Of a stretch of DNA of 64,000 bases, positions 1-12,400 are shown one piece after another. The position numbers were made by a program, and so were the translations under genes. The stretch's first letter is position 1. Every line of letters starts with the position of its first letter. Source of the stretch: Pelargonium tetragonum (lineage: Eukaryota; Streptophyta; Magnoliopsida; Geraniales; Geraniaceae); contig JAYMTL010000025.1 of assembly GCA_036897445.1 (NCBI GenBank), forward strand, positions 1 through 64,000, in the 5' to 3' direction. The notes under the pieces are model-generated. The model had not been told where the DNA came from. It saw nothing but the letters and a program-made list of their open reading frames with translations, and ran no database searches.

Positions 1-165
1 TAAAGGTATTAGGCAATCTTACTAATTCAACCGTAGGATACATAGTAAGAATTCCTAAACCAATTAAGAAGTACTGTGTCAATGACAGTCGGTGTCGATA
101 GAAGGAATGAAAGTGTAGCTAAAGGAAACAGTTGAGGGCTAGGAAGGGAATAGAATTTCTTAGGA

Positions 166-206
166 ATAGATAAGAATGAACCTTACAATTTCAACATTCT
201 TCCTAA
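166..206 (+). repeat. Repeat copy A of the ~173-base unit
   Basis: It begins with the 15-base word ATAGATAAGAATGAA, identical to 340-354, and ends with TTCTTCCTAA, matching CTCTTCCTAA at 369-378. The offsets are 174 and 172 bases, so the two copies are in register. The following bases (about 218-248) also resemble about 388-423. Confidence 0.6.
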
Positions 207-309
207 TTTGTTAACCAGTGAGAGTAGTTGAATGCGAGCTAGAGAAGGCGCGGTAGCCCTAAGTCGATAAAAAAGGTTAATGCTAGCCGGTGAATGACGC
301 TAAAGAAGG

Positions 310-325
310 CAGTACTTTAGTACTG
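310..325. repeat. Short perfect inverted repeat, 7-base arms and TT loop
   Basis: The arms CAGTACT and AGTACTG flank a TT loop. About seven such structures are expected by chance in 64 kb for each loop size, so no function is claimed. It lies inside the decayed repeat segment. Confidence 0.4.
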
Positions 326-339
326 TTGGAGATGTAGGT

Positions 340-378
340 ATAGATAAGAATGAAACCGTAGGGAACAACTCTTCCTAA
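340..378 (+). repeat. Repeat copy B of the ~173-base unit
   Basis: This is the downstream partner of 166-206. It shares 15 identical bases at the left end and nine to ten at the right end, with a diverged centre. A third copy expected near 514 is too decayed to recognise. Confidence 0.6.
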
Positions 379-469
379 GACCTTTGCAAGTGGAGTCGAA
401 TGCACAGTACGAGCCTAAGAAGGAATGGTAACGAGCTTGCCAACTCCTGTGCAGCTAATGAAAGATGGT

Positions 470-483
470 CAAGCTAAAGCTTG
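470..483. repeat. Short inverted repeat, 6-base arms and AA loop
   Basis: CAAGCT and AGCTTG flank AA, followed by GCC. The plan resembles the GCAAGT-AA-ACTTGC core of the 21-base repeat at 63075 and 63627. The resemblance may be chance. Confidence 0.4.
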
Positions 484-715
484 CCTTTGCCGGTGTTGCT
501 TCTACTGCTGCTAATGATAGCCGTTGAGAATGCTGTCGAAGGAAGTTGATGCTAATGAATGGTCGACGGTGCAAGCTTTGTTAGCAGTAGAATGGGAATA
601 GTTGTAAGCGGTCCATCTTCGATAGCCTATGAAAGATAGTGCATGCCTGTGTAGCTTGCTAGCGAGAGAAGGTCAATGTCGACTTGTGCCCTATTTCTAG
701 TAGTTAACAAGAGTG

Positions 716-3700
716 AATTTAGTAAACCTACAATCTGATTTACACGGAAAGAAAATTCTTCTTTTTTGCTCTTTTTAAGAGTACAAGCACTCTTTATCTA
801 AGTGATTCAGATTCCCCCCTTTTTGTTATAGAAGAGGTCCGCAGACCCTAAGTAAATTTCAACATTTTTTAGTCTCGGGATTTAAAAGGAATGCTGGGAC
901 CCTTTTCTTTCAAGCAGTGATAAGCCCCGTTTTGAATTGAACAAGTTTATGTGAGGAAATAAGCTTTCATCTGGGATTCTAACCTAGATCTTTTTATATT
1001 AAAGTATATAATAGAGGGTGCGGTTTTTAAATTAGGAATAAAAAAACAAATAGGTGCCGCGGGAAACACAAATCCGTTGGCTTTACACGGGATTTTTAAT
1101 ATTAAGGCAGTAAAGTTATAAGGTCAGTCTTCCATAAGGGATCCAAAAATCTAATTCAGCTAAAAAGAAACTTCTTGGCTTTTATCAAACACTTTCTGGA
1201 AGAAATATAAAGTCAAACTAGTAATCATTTCATTTTTACAAAATAGAGTCTATTAGATTCTTAAGGAGTTATCGCTAAGAACGAATTTCTAGTCATTTCC
1301 TGACCGAAGCATCTTAAATTAAGGATTCACCAGGAGAGAAGCTTCTTAATTCAAAAAGGAACAAAAAAGGGATAGCTATAAAAGGTCAAACTTCTCGGAG
1401 TAATTTAAATAAGAAATACAAAAAAACCCAACCCTTTGTTCACACGAGAATCCAGCTTGTTAAGGGTATAATTCGAACCTAGAAAAACAAGTTAATAAAT
1501 CCAGTACCTGCCTATCCTTGACTTGAAAGCCTTAAATAAACTGAATTGCCAACCCTTCCGCACTTATTACAGGTATGTTAGATTTAGTAGCTCCCCCTAT
1601 TCTAAGTAATTCTTTTTTAAACTTTCTCAATTACTCAATTAGATCCTTTAGACCGTTTAAATATATAATAGGAAACCCTGTGCTTTATCATCTAGTGGGG
1701 CCCCACCTAATACGGAGCTTGTTAAAAAAATCTTTCGTTAAAAAGCCCTAGTTTCTTTTTTAGTAGTAAGGACTTGTTAATAAAGGACTCTTACATTCGT
1801 AATACTGGTAAAGCCGGGGTTTAGGATAACAAAAAGGGTCTCAAACTGATACCAAGAATATTCTTATTCTCAATACCTGAAAGCTTTTTTGTCCCCTATC
1901 TTTTATTAAGCAAAAGCTACTCTTATCATAATACATTTAGTATAGTAATCCCCGCGGCGCTTGCTTTGATAGTTTTGCAAGGGTAAGGTTTGACATAATT
2001 ATTATATCGTAAGAACCCCTTTGTTACACTTTTATGACAAAACTCCATAGTTAAATACTGGGTGTTGTAAACTAAGGAATCTTGGGGACTCATTAGAAAA
2101 AGACTAACCTCTAAAAAGAACAGGGTAGACCTTGCAAGCCGTGAAGGAGGAGCTTTTCTAAGTATCAACCAAAAGAAGGGCTCCTATATTATAATTAACT
2201 AATAACAAAAAAGATAAGAGTAATTAGAACTCCCGTTGCCCCGACATACTGCCATATTGTAAATTGTAAAAGGAATTGCTCGCTCTAACTTTAATTCTTA
2301 CTTATGCTTTCTTTAGTAAAAACTTCTCATACTAGGACATAGCCAGTCAAAGCATTTCTTAGGTTCTGTACTCTTTATTTAGAGGGCCCGCAGTTTAAAG
2401 TTTAACTTAGGTTTAAGATCTTTGAGTTTCCGGGTTTCCAGATAGGAGTAAGACACAAGGGCGCTTTAGTAGGATTCCTAAATTTACTCTAATATAGTAA
2501 ATAAAAAGAAATTCAATTAGTTTGACCCTTTATTCGTTTTAGAATCGAGTTATTCCTCGAGCTGTGAAGTACTTTTATTTAGGTATTTAGGCGCACCCCT
2601 TGAATGAATCTAATACGGATATTTTCGGACTTTGACATAGAAGTGCTTCTAATTAGGTAATTGTTGATTTCTAAACATATTTGCAGGAGGAACTTGGTCA
2701 GTCCGAGGTAGTTAACTTAAATTATATAAAATCTATTTAAACCCTGTTCCAACGCCCCTTAGAAAGTAGAGCTATGGCCTAACAACGGTAACAAAGTTTA
2801 AGTAAATATTAAAATAAAGAGCACATTGAGGAGATATCCGTAACAAGATTCCACTAAAATTAGAATTTGCTTAGTATATTGCTTTTAGAATCTCTATCTT
2901 GTATAACCCTAACCAGCACATATATTACAGTAAAAGAGTGCCCCCTTTATGTAACCAATCTTTAATAGATCCTTACACAGGAGTCTTCTATTTTGAATAT
3001 TTAAAAGCAAGAGCCTCCCTATAATTTATTAAAAACCTTGTAAAGTTAGATAAACAGAATTGTATTAATTTATAGCTATAGCGGAGACCCTATACTAGGA
3101 TATCCAGAAAATTTTTTTTTGCTATTACAACCCCAATTCCTGAATTTAAACTCTTTACAATAAAGCGTGGGAGGCCTATACCTACAAGATAAGAGCAAGA
3201 TCAGAGTCATATAAAAAAGATTTACAAAGATCTATAAATTTCATACCTACTGCGCAAAAGATATTGACAAGATTGCACAAATTCTCGTTCTTGCGTAAGA
3301 GAGACCCGGTTCCTACAGCCAGCATTGAGAGATGTTAAAAGGTTACCCTTGTCTAGAAGGGCCTGGGGTTAAGAATTAAGTCACTGTAAGAAAGAATCAG
3401 GCCGGTAGGAGTTTACCCTCTTAAAAAGAATCTGAAAGAAAGGGGGTTGTCGAGCGAGAGAGTAGCTAATTTTGGTATCCCGTATAAAAAAGACCAAGGC
3501 TCCTCATTTTCCTGTAACATAATAATAATTCGTTGGTTCAAATAGTATCTTTACTCGATGCTTTATCGGTTCGTAGAAAACTTCAGAAAGCTGAGTCGAT
3601 AAGATAGTAAATTCCTTTTTAGGCCTTTCTACAAGGCGAACGCATTTACGCAAAAATTAGCCCAGAGTAAGGGTCTAAATCTTACCTAATACTGTCAGTA

Positions 3701-6700
3701 CCAGTGCGGATACTACACCTTTTGAAAAGCCTTAGGACCTAAAAAACTAGAGGTTATTCACTAACTTGCTTTATCTTGAAGTGAAGGGTTGAGTTCTTAT
3801 CCTCAGAAATTATTCAAGACTTAGCAATCTTAAGTACTTTCCCAAATTACCCGGTGTTATAAGGGGTCGAAATTCTAATAGGAACTTAATACGGAATACG
3901 AAAGTTCTCCTCTTTATTAAACTCTCTCCTTATTGAATTACAAAGAGTCTTCGTCATATTACTACTTTCTAAAAAGTTTTAAAGTTGCTAAAGCTATATT
4001 ATCTTGACTTTTTTTTATATAACAAGGGTTTCATATTCATTTAATTAATTCTATAAATTTCTTTCTTGTACACCAGATACCCTATCGAATTAACACCTTC
4101 CTCATTTAGGAGCTTCTACAAGCACTTATGCAGCCAATGACATCCTAACTTTTAGTTATTTTGCGTAGCCAGTAGAATACTCAAAAATTCGAACACCAGG
4201 ATCTATTTCTCTAACTAAAGCAACGAATTTAGAACCCGCCTCGGCTTAAGTTGTTCGGTTAAAACCCTTCCTCGGGGTGCATCTAGGTTAATTACAAAAA
4301 TGAGTAGCAAAAAGTCAAATCTAAATACATTATGATATAAAATCATCAAGTTTTACTAGATCTGCAATTTACTATAAAACCGAAATAAAGTCCTCCTTTT
4401 TGGCGTACTTTTTACTATTACTTATTGATGTGCTTTGTGTAAACCCACGAGGTTAGGAATACCAGTATCATAGGCCGCTAAAGTAGAGTCTTTGGGCTTA
4501 GTTTCTGTCAAATGTCTTTGTAAGATGAGTAAGATTTTTATGTACTTTTGTATAGGCCCTCCTAAAAGACTTTAAGAGAGTAGATAAAAAGAAGAGTCTT
4601 AGCATAACGCTAGAGGAGCTAAAGTGGTCAGTATACATATTACAGTTTTATTAATATTAAAAGGGTTTTAGAACAAAAAAATAAGCTAAGTAGGGATTCT
4701 GTTCTTTAAGAAAAAGAAGTTAGGAGCTCCAACGGGAATAATACAAATTACAAAAGCAAGGATTATCCTAAGTCCTAAGTAAGGAATCCGCAACTCTTCT
4801 CGAAATTTTAGATTTTATAAGGTAATAAGTAAACAAGGGTACCTTTAGATTACTAGGATAGGAATTCGGGAGTTAAGAGCTTCTTTAGCGGTGCATTAAA
4901 TCTAAATACGGCTCCTGCTAAGTCAGAGCGGAAATCATTTAGAATCACTGAAAAGAGTCCACGTAAACTTGTTTAAATAAACCGGGCAGTACTCGTCAAA
5001 TATAATAAGTATAAAGACATAGTTTTTCTTCTCACAGCCGCCTCCTTTAAGGTTATACTCGTTTGTTGATATTTCATTTTTTGTTTTGCAAGAAAGCCGC
5101 AGTTTCCTGGGAATCCTTTACTATAAGTGTTTAGTAATACAGGCAGGAGTTTTCCTTCATTTTCGAAAAGCTAGGGGCTATACAATTCACAAAAAAAGGA
5201 TTTTTTGTTCTATAAGAAGCTAATTCTAACCAGATTTTTTCTTGACTCACAAGTGACCAGAATAGAATAATGCATATCCATAGACTTTCTTTTTAAGGGG
5301 CTCGAAACCGGCTACAGCCTCTTTACTTACATTTCAGGACTTTTAATTACTCAAAAACCAGAGAAGGAGTCCTGGTTTATATCATAGGCATCTCTGGATA
5401 AAACATACATATAGAATATATTTAATCCTTTGTAACACAGCATCCTTTAATATAGTTTAATAACTTATAGCAAGTGAAATAAAAAAAGCGGAGCATTTCC
5501 TATGATATTCTAACTTTATAGGCACTTTCTATATTCTATTTCTATATATATATAACTTCAGCCTTCGTTTCTTGAGTAGAGCCCTATACCGGAGTTTTAC
5601 AAGCTATAGCTACTACACACGTCTACAAAAAAGCCTTTATTTTTATGCCTCCTTTAACTACTGAGTTCCTCGTAGGGTTTTGTATGAGAGATGCCCCGCA
5701 GAGAGCCTCTATTCAACTTAATATTTTCACCAAGGTTGGCCCTAGATTTTGCAGTACAGGAGATCTTTTACTTACTTCAAATTTTTGGCAGTCAGTATGT
5801 TATTAGCAATTTTAGGGCTCTTATTCTTTAGAGAGACTCCGCTCAATTTTAATGCCTAGCGAAAGTTTAAAGATGCTACATTCGGGTATAGGAACTCTTT
5901 TTTACTAAGATTTTAGAAAAGGTCTGCCCCTATTAGGCTGACTTTGGATCGGGAACTACACTGTCGGATAATACGGGTATATAATATAATATGTATTTCT
6001 AGCTTTAGTAAGGAGCTAAGATTTAGATATTTGAAATTATAACGCATACCTTTTAGAATTAGAGTTGGTGTTCTGCACAGGATAGGGCACTACCAGCTAA
6101 ATATTTGAGCCAACCGAAGCCAATGAGGAGCTCTTGTTTAAATTAATGGAGTCTCTGCCTAGGACACCTCTACCTTTACAGGGGTTCCAGGACAAGAGTA
6201 GTTTCCTAATTTGCACTCACAATACTTAAGTAAGAGGCTTACTTGAAAAGAATTCGCAGGGGATACCCGTAGGTTCGCTCTATAAAGTGGATCCATATAA
6301 ATATAAATAAGAAAAATCTTGTTTACTTACTAGACTAGAAAAAACATAACGACAAAGCATTACAAAAAATTTAGCAGTGGGACACTTTCTTTTATCTTAA
6401 ACTTTTGGCGGAATACTTAAAATTGAAATTGGTATCTCTATGCGCTTATTTGACTAGTATCCAGAGCAGTATAACAGATAATACCCTATACTATTTTTTC
6501 ACTAAAATTCTCTTTAAGGGAGACCTTTGTCTACTAAACAACTTTTCCATCCCAACTTTGAGTTTAAGCTTCTGCTTTTTGGTAGAACATCTTTACTCAT
6601 ACATTCGATATGCTAAATTTCCTGAGCCAAAACTAGATAAGCTAAGGGGTTCCCGATTAGGCATTCTTTTCCGAGGATTTCTCTTCATAGCGGGATTCCT

Positions 6701-9397
6701 TTAGTCTGAGCTAGTCTATATTATGTTTTATTTTATTCACTAGGTTATTTACAGTAGTATGGGTAAGCGTAGCAAACAAGTTAAGGAGAGTGACCTTTCG
6801 TTACTCTTTAAATACGAGTCCCATATAAAATAATATACAATATCAGAAAAAAATGAAATTCTCCTCTCTTACCCAACTCATCTTAAAAGAGTCAACAGCA
6901 AAAAAGGGGCCATTTGTTAGCTTGAGTATTTTATCGACTCCGCCATTTTGCATAACTGGGGCTTCTATTTAACTGGGTAAAAAGACATTCGGGGTATACC
7001 TGACATTACCAAGAGCTTCTTTTTTCAGAAGTGAACTTCCTTTTTGGCAGTGATGCAATTTAGCTCTTTTTCCTACCTCAACTGTATGAGATTAACCTTT
7101 CCTTACCTGTAATGTAATACAATAAACAGCCAAGCGAAACCCATTTCAAAGTTCTTTTTATTAAAAAAAGAAAGAGGCCTGAATTAGGGACACTCGCTCT
7201 TCTTATAGGGAACCTCGTATATTCGAGCTCTTTGAATCTTCATCAATACAAAAAATCTTAAGAGCTATTATAAATTCTCTCAGCCCATAGAATAGAACAA
7301 GGCGTTGGAACAGAAGTATAAGCAAGGGTATCTCATTAGAGAATACTCTACATAATTAAGCGGCGTCCCTTGTAAGTTGCACAAAGTATTAAATAAACTT
7401 CTAAAAATAGAGGTCCTATGTTAGCAAGGGAAGCTTAAATAACCATTATCACAAAAACTTTTTCTCTCCGAATACTGCTTTAGGGACGAATCCAATCTAA
7501 TTAAACTTCACGCAATGCCCAGACTGGAAACTTGAAATTATAAAGTCTTTTAGGCTAATAAGAGGAAAAACTTAGTTATCGATTCAGTATTCCGGTTTTC
7601 CACTTAATAAAAGAGCTTTTAACTTAAATTAAAAAGGGCTAACCCGCTACAATTTTCTTTTCAAAAATTGAGTTTAATTTACTCAATAGGAGGCTCAATT
7701 GCACTAGATATTACTGATTTAAAAGATTTTTTCGTCTATCTATGCTTCCTGTTAAAAAGCACTCACATAATTGTTCTAAATAAACCTTGGGGTTCTACAT
7801 GAGATAGTATATTGATAGGTTACTTATGAGAATATGACAAAAGTGTTGGCTGAAAGAAAGTCTTATACAAGGAACAATTCCTGCTTTCTATTCTATACTC
7901 AGTATTTACAAATAATAAATATCTAAAAGAGTGCAAGTTTTCTTGTTAATATGTTTAAAGTTTTTTTGGGCTCCGTCTATTGTAGAAAGAGTGTCCTTAG
8001 TAAAAGCAATTGAATCCACGATTAAAGTATCCTTAATTTTTAATGACGTACTTTTTGTGGAAGTAGCTTTATAGTAGCTCTTTATTCTTCTGGTATTTGT
8101 CTCGATTTATGGGGATTCCTCCGAATTTTGGGATGCTTATTAAAGTACTTTATTTAACAACCTGGAAAAGATAACCCTGATTTTAATAATTATTCTTGCC
8201 TGAAACTACAACTTTGTAAACTCTAGGACTAAAAAAAATATAGGTTCAAACCGGGTCACCTACTGTAAGTAAAGCCCGCTTACTTTTGGGAGCTTCAAAA
8301 AGAGAATTTTTATTTTAAGATTTAGTATAAATTAGAAGTCTTACTTGCGAAAGCACTTTAAAACAATAACACATCTTAGGAAATTCTCAAGGTATAGTTC
8401 ATAGTTGCTAAAAATTTTAAGTTAGGGAATTCGTTCAAAAGTGGTATATTACTAAGAAATTTCCACTCGCTTCTATAAGAGTGTGTTCCACAATTTTTCT
8501 TAAACTCAAGTAATTTAGTAAGTGAATTTTATACCGGTTATACCGGGAATCGTCTATTAGTCGACTGCTTATACCAAGTTTACATTTGGTAAATAAAAAA
8601 TTGAGCGAAGGGGCGTTATAATGTAAGCTGGTATATCTAAATACTATTTGCAATAATCTCCTTCTCTCTCTACGTTCCAGTCGGTAAGAGTAAGACTATC
8701 AGGTATTTCTAAAGCTAAAGCTTTATTCTAGTAAATAGGCTCTTTTGGTTAACTTAGAAGTACAGACCAGTTTCTTTTGCTTACTTAATAGAAAACATTA
8801 CCTAGATATAGGAACTTAATCCGGTCTCCTTAAAATAAAAGGATGGGTGCTCGTTTACTAAAGCTATAGAAAATGGGAGATACCTATTTAATACAACGAT
8901 ATAAATAAACGAGTTCCTCGATTAAGAGCTTGGGAATACTCAAAGAAGGTTCTAATAGTACTAGATCGCTAAGGAGATTTTACAAGGGGTCTTCCCTATA
9001 AAAAAGCTTTTTTTGTCCCTAATTACGCCATGTTTCTCTTGTTATAAAAATTGACTAGAGAGCTAAATTTATAAATAAGAAAGTAATTCCAGATTTCTAC
9101 TTTCAAAAATTAGTAAAGAAAAAGGCTTGCAAGAATTTAACAACTTTAGCTTGAATCCACAGAATTACTAGCAGTTAAAACCCTTTTATCAGCAGAAAAA
9201 TACAGCATTTTGAGATAGCAGTATTATACAAGCTGGATTTTTTTTGGATAGTCCTACACTCACTTTATAGATTTTCAATTTTAGGTCCCTTGCCATAGAT
9301 ATATGCACGAGAATAAACCACTCAGCAACTAAAATAAGCAATTCCAGTCAAAGAAATAATACAAAGAAAGATCCATGACTTTTCTCGATTAAAAATT
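716..9397. other. Gene-less stretch with G/C-run texture
   Basis: I see no coding region, RNA gene or known mobile element here. Open frames of 72 to 99 codons exist (for example 6405-6704) but are no longer than chance allows and show no recognisable motif. The stretch has many short G or C runs beside A/T runs, GGGCCC at 1698 and 2384, the first two CAGTCGG words downstream of the left segment's own (one being CAGTCGGTAA at 8678), and the hairpin word TAAAGCT-AA-AGCTTTA at 8710-8725. Stop codons are dense in all frames. Confidence 0.6.
1695..1706. repeat. GC-rich 12-base perfect palindrome
   Basis: GTGGGGCCCCAC stands in AT-rich surroundings. Ten of its twelve bases are G or C. From base composition roughly 0.01 such palindromes are expected in the window, though the general clumping of G and C raises this. 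It belongs with the excess of GGGCCC described in the findings and resembles the small GC clusters known from some organelle genomes. Confidence 0.5.
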
Positions 9398-9473
9398 CGG
9401 GATTGACGGGACTCGAACCCACAGTTTCCACCTTGACAGGGCAGTGCTCTAACCGATTGAACTACTAAAACCC
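9398..9473 (-). tRNA. trnD: tRNA-Asp (GUC), probably decayed or with an altered acceptor stem
   Basis: Read on the minus strand, this is close to the trnD-GUC of plant plastids and mitochondria. The D arm is GTTC-AATCGGTTA-GAGC. The anticodon arm is CTGCC-CTGTCAA-GGTGG, with anticodon GTC and a stem kept by two G-U pairs. A five-base variable loop follows, then the T arm GTGGG-TTCGAGT-CCCGT and the 3' strand CAATCCC with discriminator G. The weak point is the 5' end. GGGTTTTAG precedes the TA of positions 8-9, so there seem to be two extra bases, and only part of the acceptor stem pairs with CAATCCC. Compared with remembered plastid trnD, most differences are C-to-T or G-to-A changes that leave pairing tolerable. 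It could be an active gene with an odd acceptor stem or a young pseudogene. No neighbouring gene helps to decide. Confidence 0.7.
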
Positions 9474-12400
9474 TAAGAACTCTATAAGGTTCAGAAATTA
9501 TAGAATTGGGGACTCCTATGTTTATGTGCTAGAATCCTTTAAGGGGATACTTTTTTCATTTTTTTGTTCTAATTATGTCCTACATTCATCAGTTATTATA
9601 TCCTTGTTGGTAACACGGGGAAGTCTTTATGCAGGGAGGAGGGTTCGCCAAAGCCAAAATAGGGGCTTACTAGGATATCTGGTGGAACTTAGAATAAACA
9701 AGCTTAAAGTCCTGGATTTGAATCTGCAAGCTTCTTGGCCTTTTCTTTTTACTTGGTTAACCTCTAAATATTATAATATATCAAGCGAAAGGAAGACACT
9801 GTTGTACCTATAAAAAACTTATCGTTCTAATATAAACCCGGCGAGTTTCTTACATTTTTACGTAGTACGACCCTTTTTAATAAATTTAATAAACTGCTCC
9901 CTAATGCGATCCTAGAAACTTAATTGCTTACCGAGGAAATCCACCCTATTTTAGACATAGCAAGCGGCACCCCAGTTGTAAAAGGTCAAGGGTTTTTCAT
10001 AGGGTCTGCTATGAGCTTAATACTTTGTTGCACAAATTTTTATTTAATTTAACTTCTTATTATGAGTACTCTGATTACCAGCTCAGCAACCCTTGTTCTT
10101 TTCTATTTATTTGGAAATTCCAGTCTACCCTAAATCTTTACTGAGTGTATAAGAGCGAGGATAGCATTCCGTGGACTTTTAAATGACCCAAAAAGTTTTT
10201 CGTATAAGCTTTCTTTACTCAAAAGTATAATCGGGTATCCCCAATCTCCCACTAGCCTAATAAGGAACAGAGTCCCGTCCCCCTTTCTTTTGATATTTTG
10301 ATATATAAAGGCACTTACAGGGGAATATAGAAGTTTTTGTACAAAACCCTTGTGGAATACTTACCCAAATCTAAGAATCGTTAATACTAGTAGTTTTTTT
10401 ACCTTTGATACGAGTCTCTGCCTAAGTCTTTTATAGTACTTGGGGGTAATTACAAATAAGAAATCCTTAGCTAAAAGAATAGGGCAATTTTTTTAGTTTC
10501 TCTAAAAAAGATTCTAAAGACTCGGATACTGGTGATTTTCGCTTCCAATAAAAATTCCTCATAATAGACCGAATAAATAAAAAGGTAAAAGTCTTTCTAC
10601 ACTTCTAAGGGTACAAGGAACCCGATGTACTATTTAGCAAGGCAAAAGTGTAGAAACCTAATAAGGTTTCCTTTCCGCCTGAATCAAAGATCCATATCAA
10701 AAGCGTATTCAAATTAGTTTCTTTACCATAACGGGTGCCGTACGTATGGATATAAAGATATGCTACATTTTCTGATTATAGCATCTGAAGAGGAATATCT
10801 TAAATTAGATATCAATAAGTAGGATTTGTCCCGATTTGCTCTGCCCTTTCTCAAGGTTGTACTCTCATAAATGAAACCAAATAATAAAGATTCCAAGGCC
10901 TTCCTATTGAAGCTAAAGGACTCCTTTATTATCGACCCTTTGACTCTGGAATTTTAATGAACCCGAATTCGTTTGAAAAGAGGGAAAGAAAGCTCCTTAT
11001 AAAAATAGAAAAAGAAATTTTACGCTGTACAAGGGGCTCACGAAGGCTCTTTTTGGGTATATCAACAAAAGTCTTAAAGCCCAAATTTTAGTTTGATATA
11101 GGATTTCTTAAAACATAGAATTCAAATTTTTTTATAGCATTCGCTTCAAAACTAGGGATCCCAGGCAATGGGTAAACCACCCTTATTAATTAACTTTACT
11201 AACAAACGAAAAGTTCCGGTAATTTTGTGGATTCATCAAGATTTTCTTTTACTAGACAAGCAATCTGAGAAAGCCTTTTTTGGATATAAGACAAGTTGTA
11301 GTACAAACTGAGGGATATTCTAAAAAATGAAAGAAAAAAGCAAAGGTATAAGTATTCCCAGAATCTTTTCCTAGTTAATGGAGACCTTAGAGGCTAGGAG
11401 AATTCTGTTGGGTTACGCTAGATAGAATCGAACCGGCTGGGCTTTATATTACGGAAAAGCGGGCCCACCGCATTCTTTTTAAAAGTTTCCGCGCCTTTGA
11501 CTTAGACTTATTTCTCACCAAGGCTCTTAAAACTAAAGGGCAGCTCCATAAGAGTTGATATCTAGTTTTTTTTGATATAATATAAAAGGAAGACTTTTTA
11601 AAGTATGTTTAAGGCTAAACCGGACGGTAGGGGACACACTATAAACTATAAAAGTGCCTCTGTCTAATGAAACTTTTATCAAGATCAAAAGGCGATTTCC
11701 GTGCGCTAAAACACAAGTTAAAACTTATTGACCTAGTCTTTTTTCGTTTCTTAAATCTGTGAATTTTCTTAATTAAAAAGTACCGGGATTCTCGATACCT
11801 TGAATTTACTCACTGTAATATAGGCTTGACTGGGCGATGAAACATTACTAAAATGACTCAACGAACTGGGCCCAGGAGCAATATTTTATAAGTAAGGGAT
11901 AAGTATTTTAGTTGTTTACTTATTTAGTTTTTAGTAAATGAAACGCGCTTTGAGGCTTATTAACAAGGGGGATTTCATAAACCAAGCAAAAGCACCTAAA
12001 CCCCTCAATTCAGTGCTAATAAAAACGAAAGGAAATAGAATAAGGTATAAGAATCAGCAGCCCCCCTAGCTTTTTTTTAGAAAGGGTTAAGGTTTTTCAG
12101 TTCCTAGGCTTCTAATTTACAAGGGACTACCTGCCCTATACACTTTATACTCCAATTACTTTAAACTTTCCGAGCGATAAGAAGCTTTTAAGGCAGTCCT
12201 TGTGACAGGTTATGTATAGGGGCTTATTCTAGGTACAAGTCAAAACTCCAGTTTATGTTATGGTAGGCAATGCTTACAGACAGGTAATGTAATTAATAGG
12301 ATTCTAGAATATGTTGCGTTTTGCGCTAGCCTTAACATAGGGGTGTATCCCCCTTAGAACTAAGCAGGGGCTTGCTTAAACCTTCTCCTTACTTCATCCG

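Larger units (their letters stand above)
1..715. repeat. Decayed tandem-like repeat segment, right-hand end of a longer block
   Basis: This segment has a different texture from the rest of the window. It is richer in G and in AATG, GCTA and GTCGA words. GTCGA occurs six times here (near 93, 263, 396, 535, 564 and 681), against about 0.4 expected from base composition. A degenerate motif of the form GAATG...GCTA..AGAAGG recurs at 105-126, 230-248, 292-309 and 398-423. Two longer matches lie about 173 bases apart (166-206 and 340-378). The similarity fades after about 435, and the texture ends near 700-720. The left edge lies outside the window. It encodes nothing I can recognise. I infer an old tandem duplication eroded by substitutions and small indels; its family is unknown. 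Confidence 0.6.

Noticed and set aside
1465-1490. Minus-strand GGTTCGAAT
   Set aside because: There is no pairing T stem and no tRNA arms upstream.
6405-6704. A 99-codon frame with leucine-rich stretches
   Set aside because: It has a TTG start, chance length and no motif.
8710-8725. Hairpin TAAAGCT-AA-AGCTTTA, similar in plan to the 21-base repeat core
   Set aside because: About seven hairpins of this size are expected by chance, so no separate claim is made.
9526-9813. A 95-codon frame next to the tRNA-Asp
   Set aside because: It has a TTG start, lies on the opposite strand to the tRNA, and has no recognisable domain.
11400-11500. Minus-strand GGTTCGATTC preceded by a GC-rich stretch, like a tRNA T arm
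   Set aside because: The T stem does not pair and no other arm is visible.
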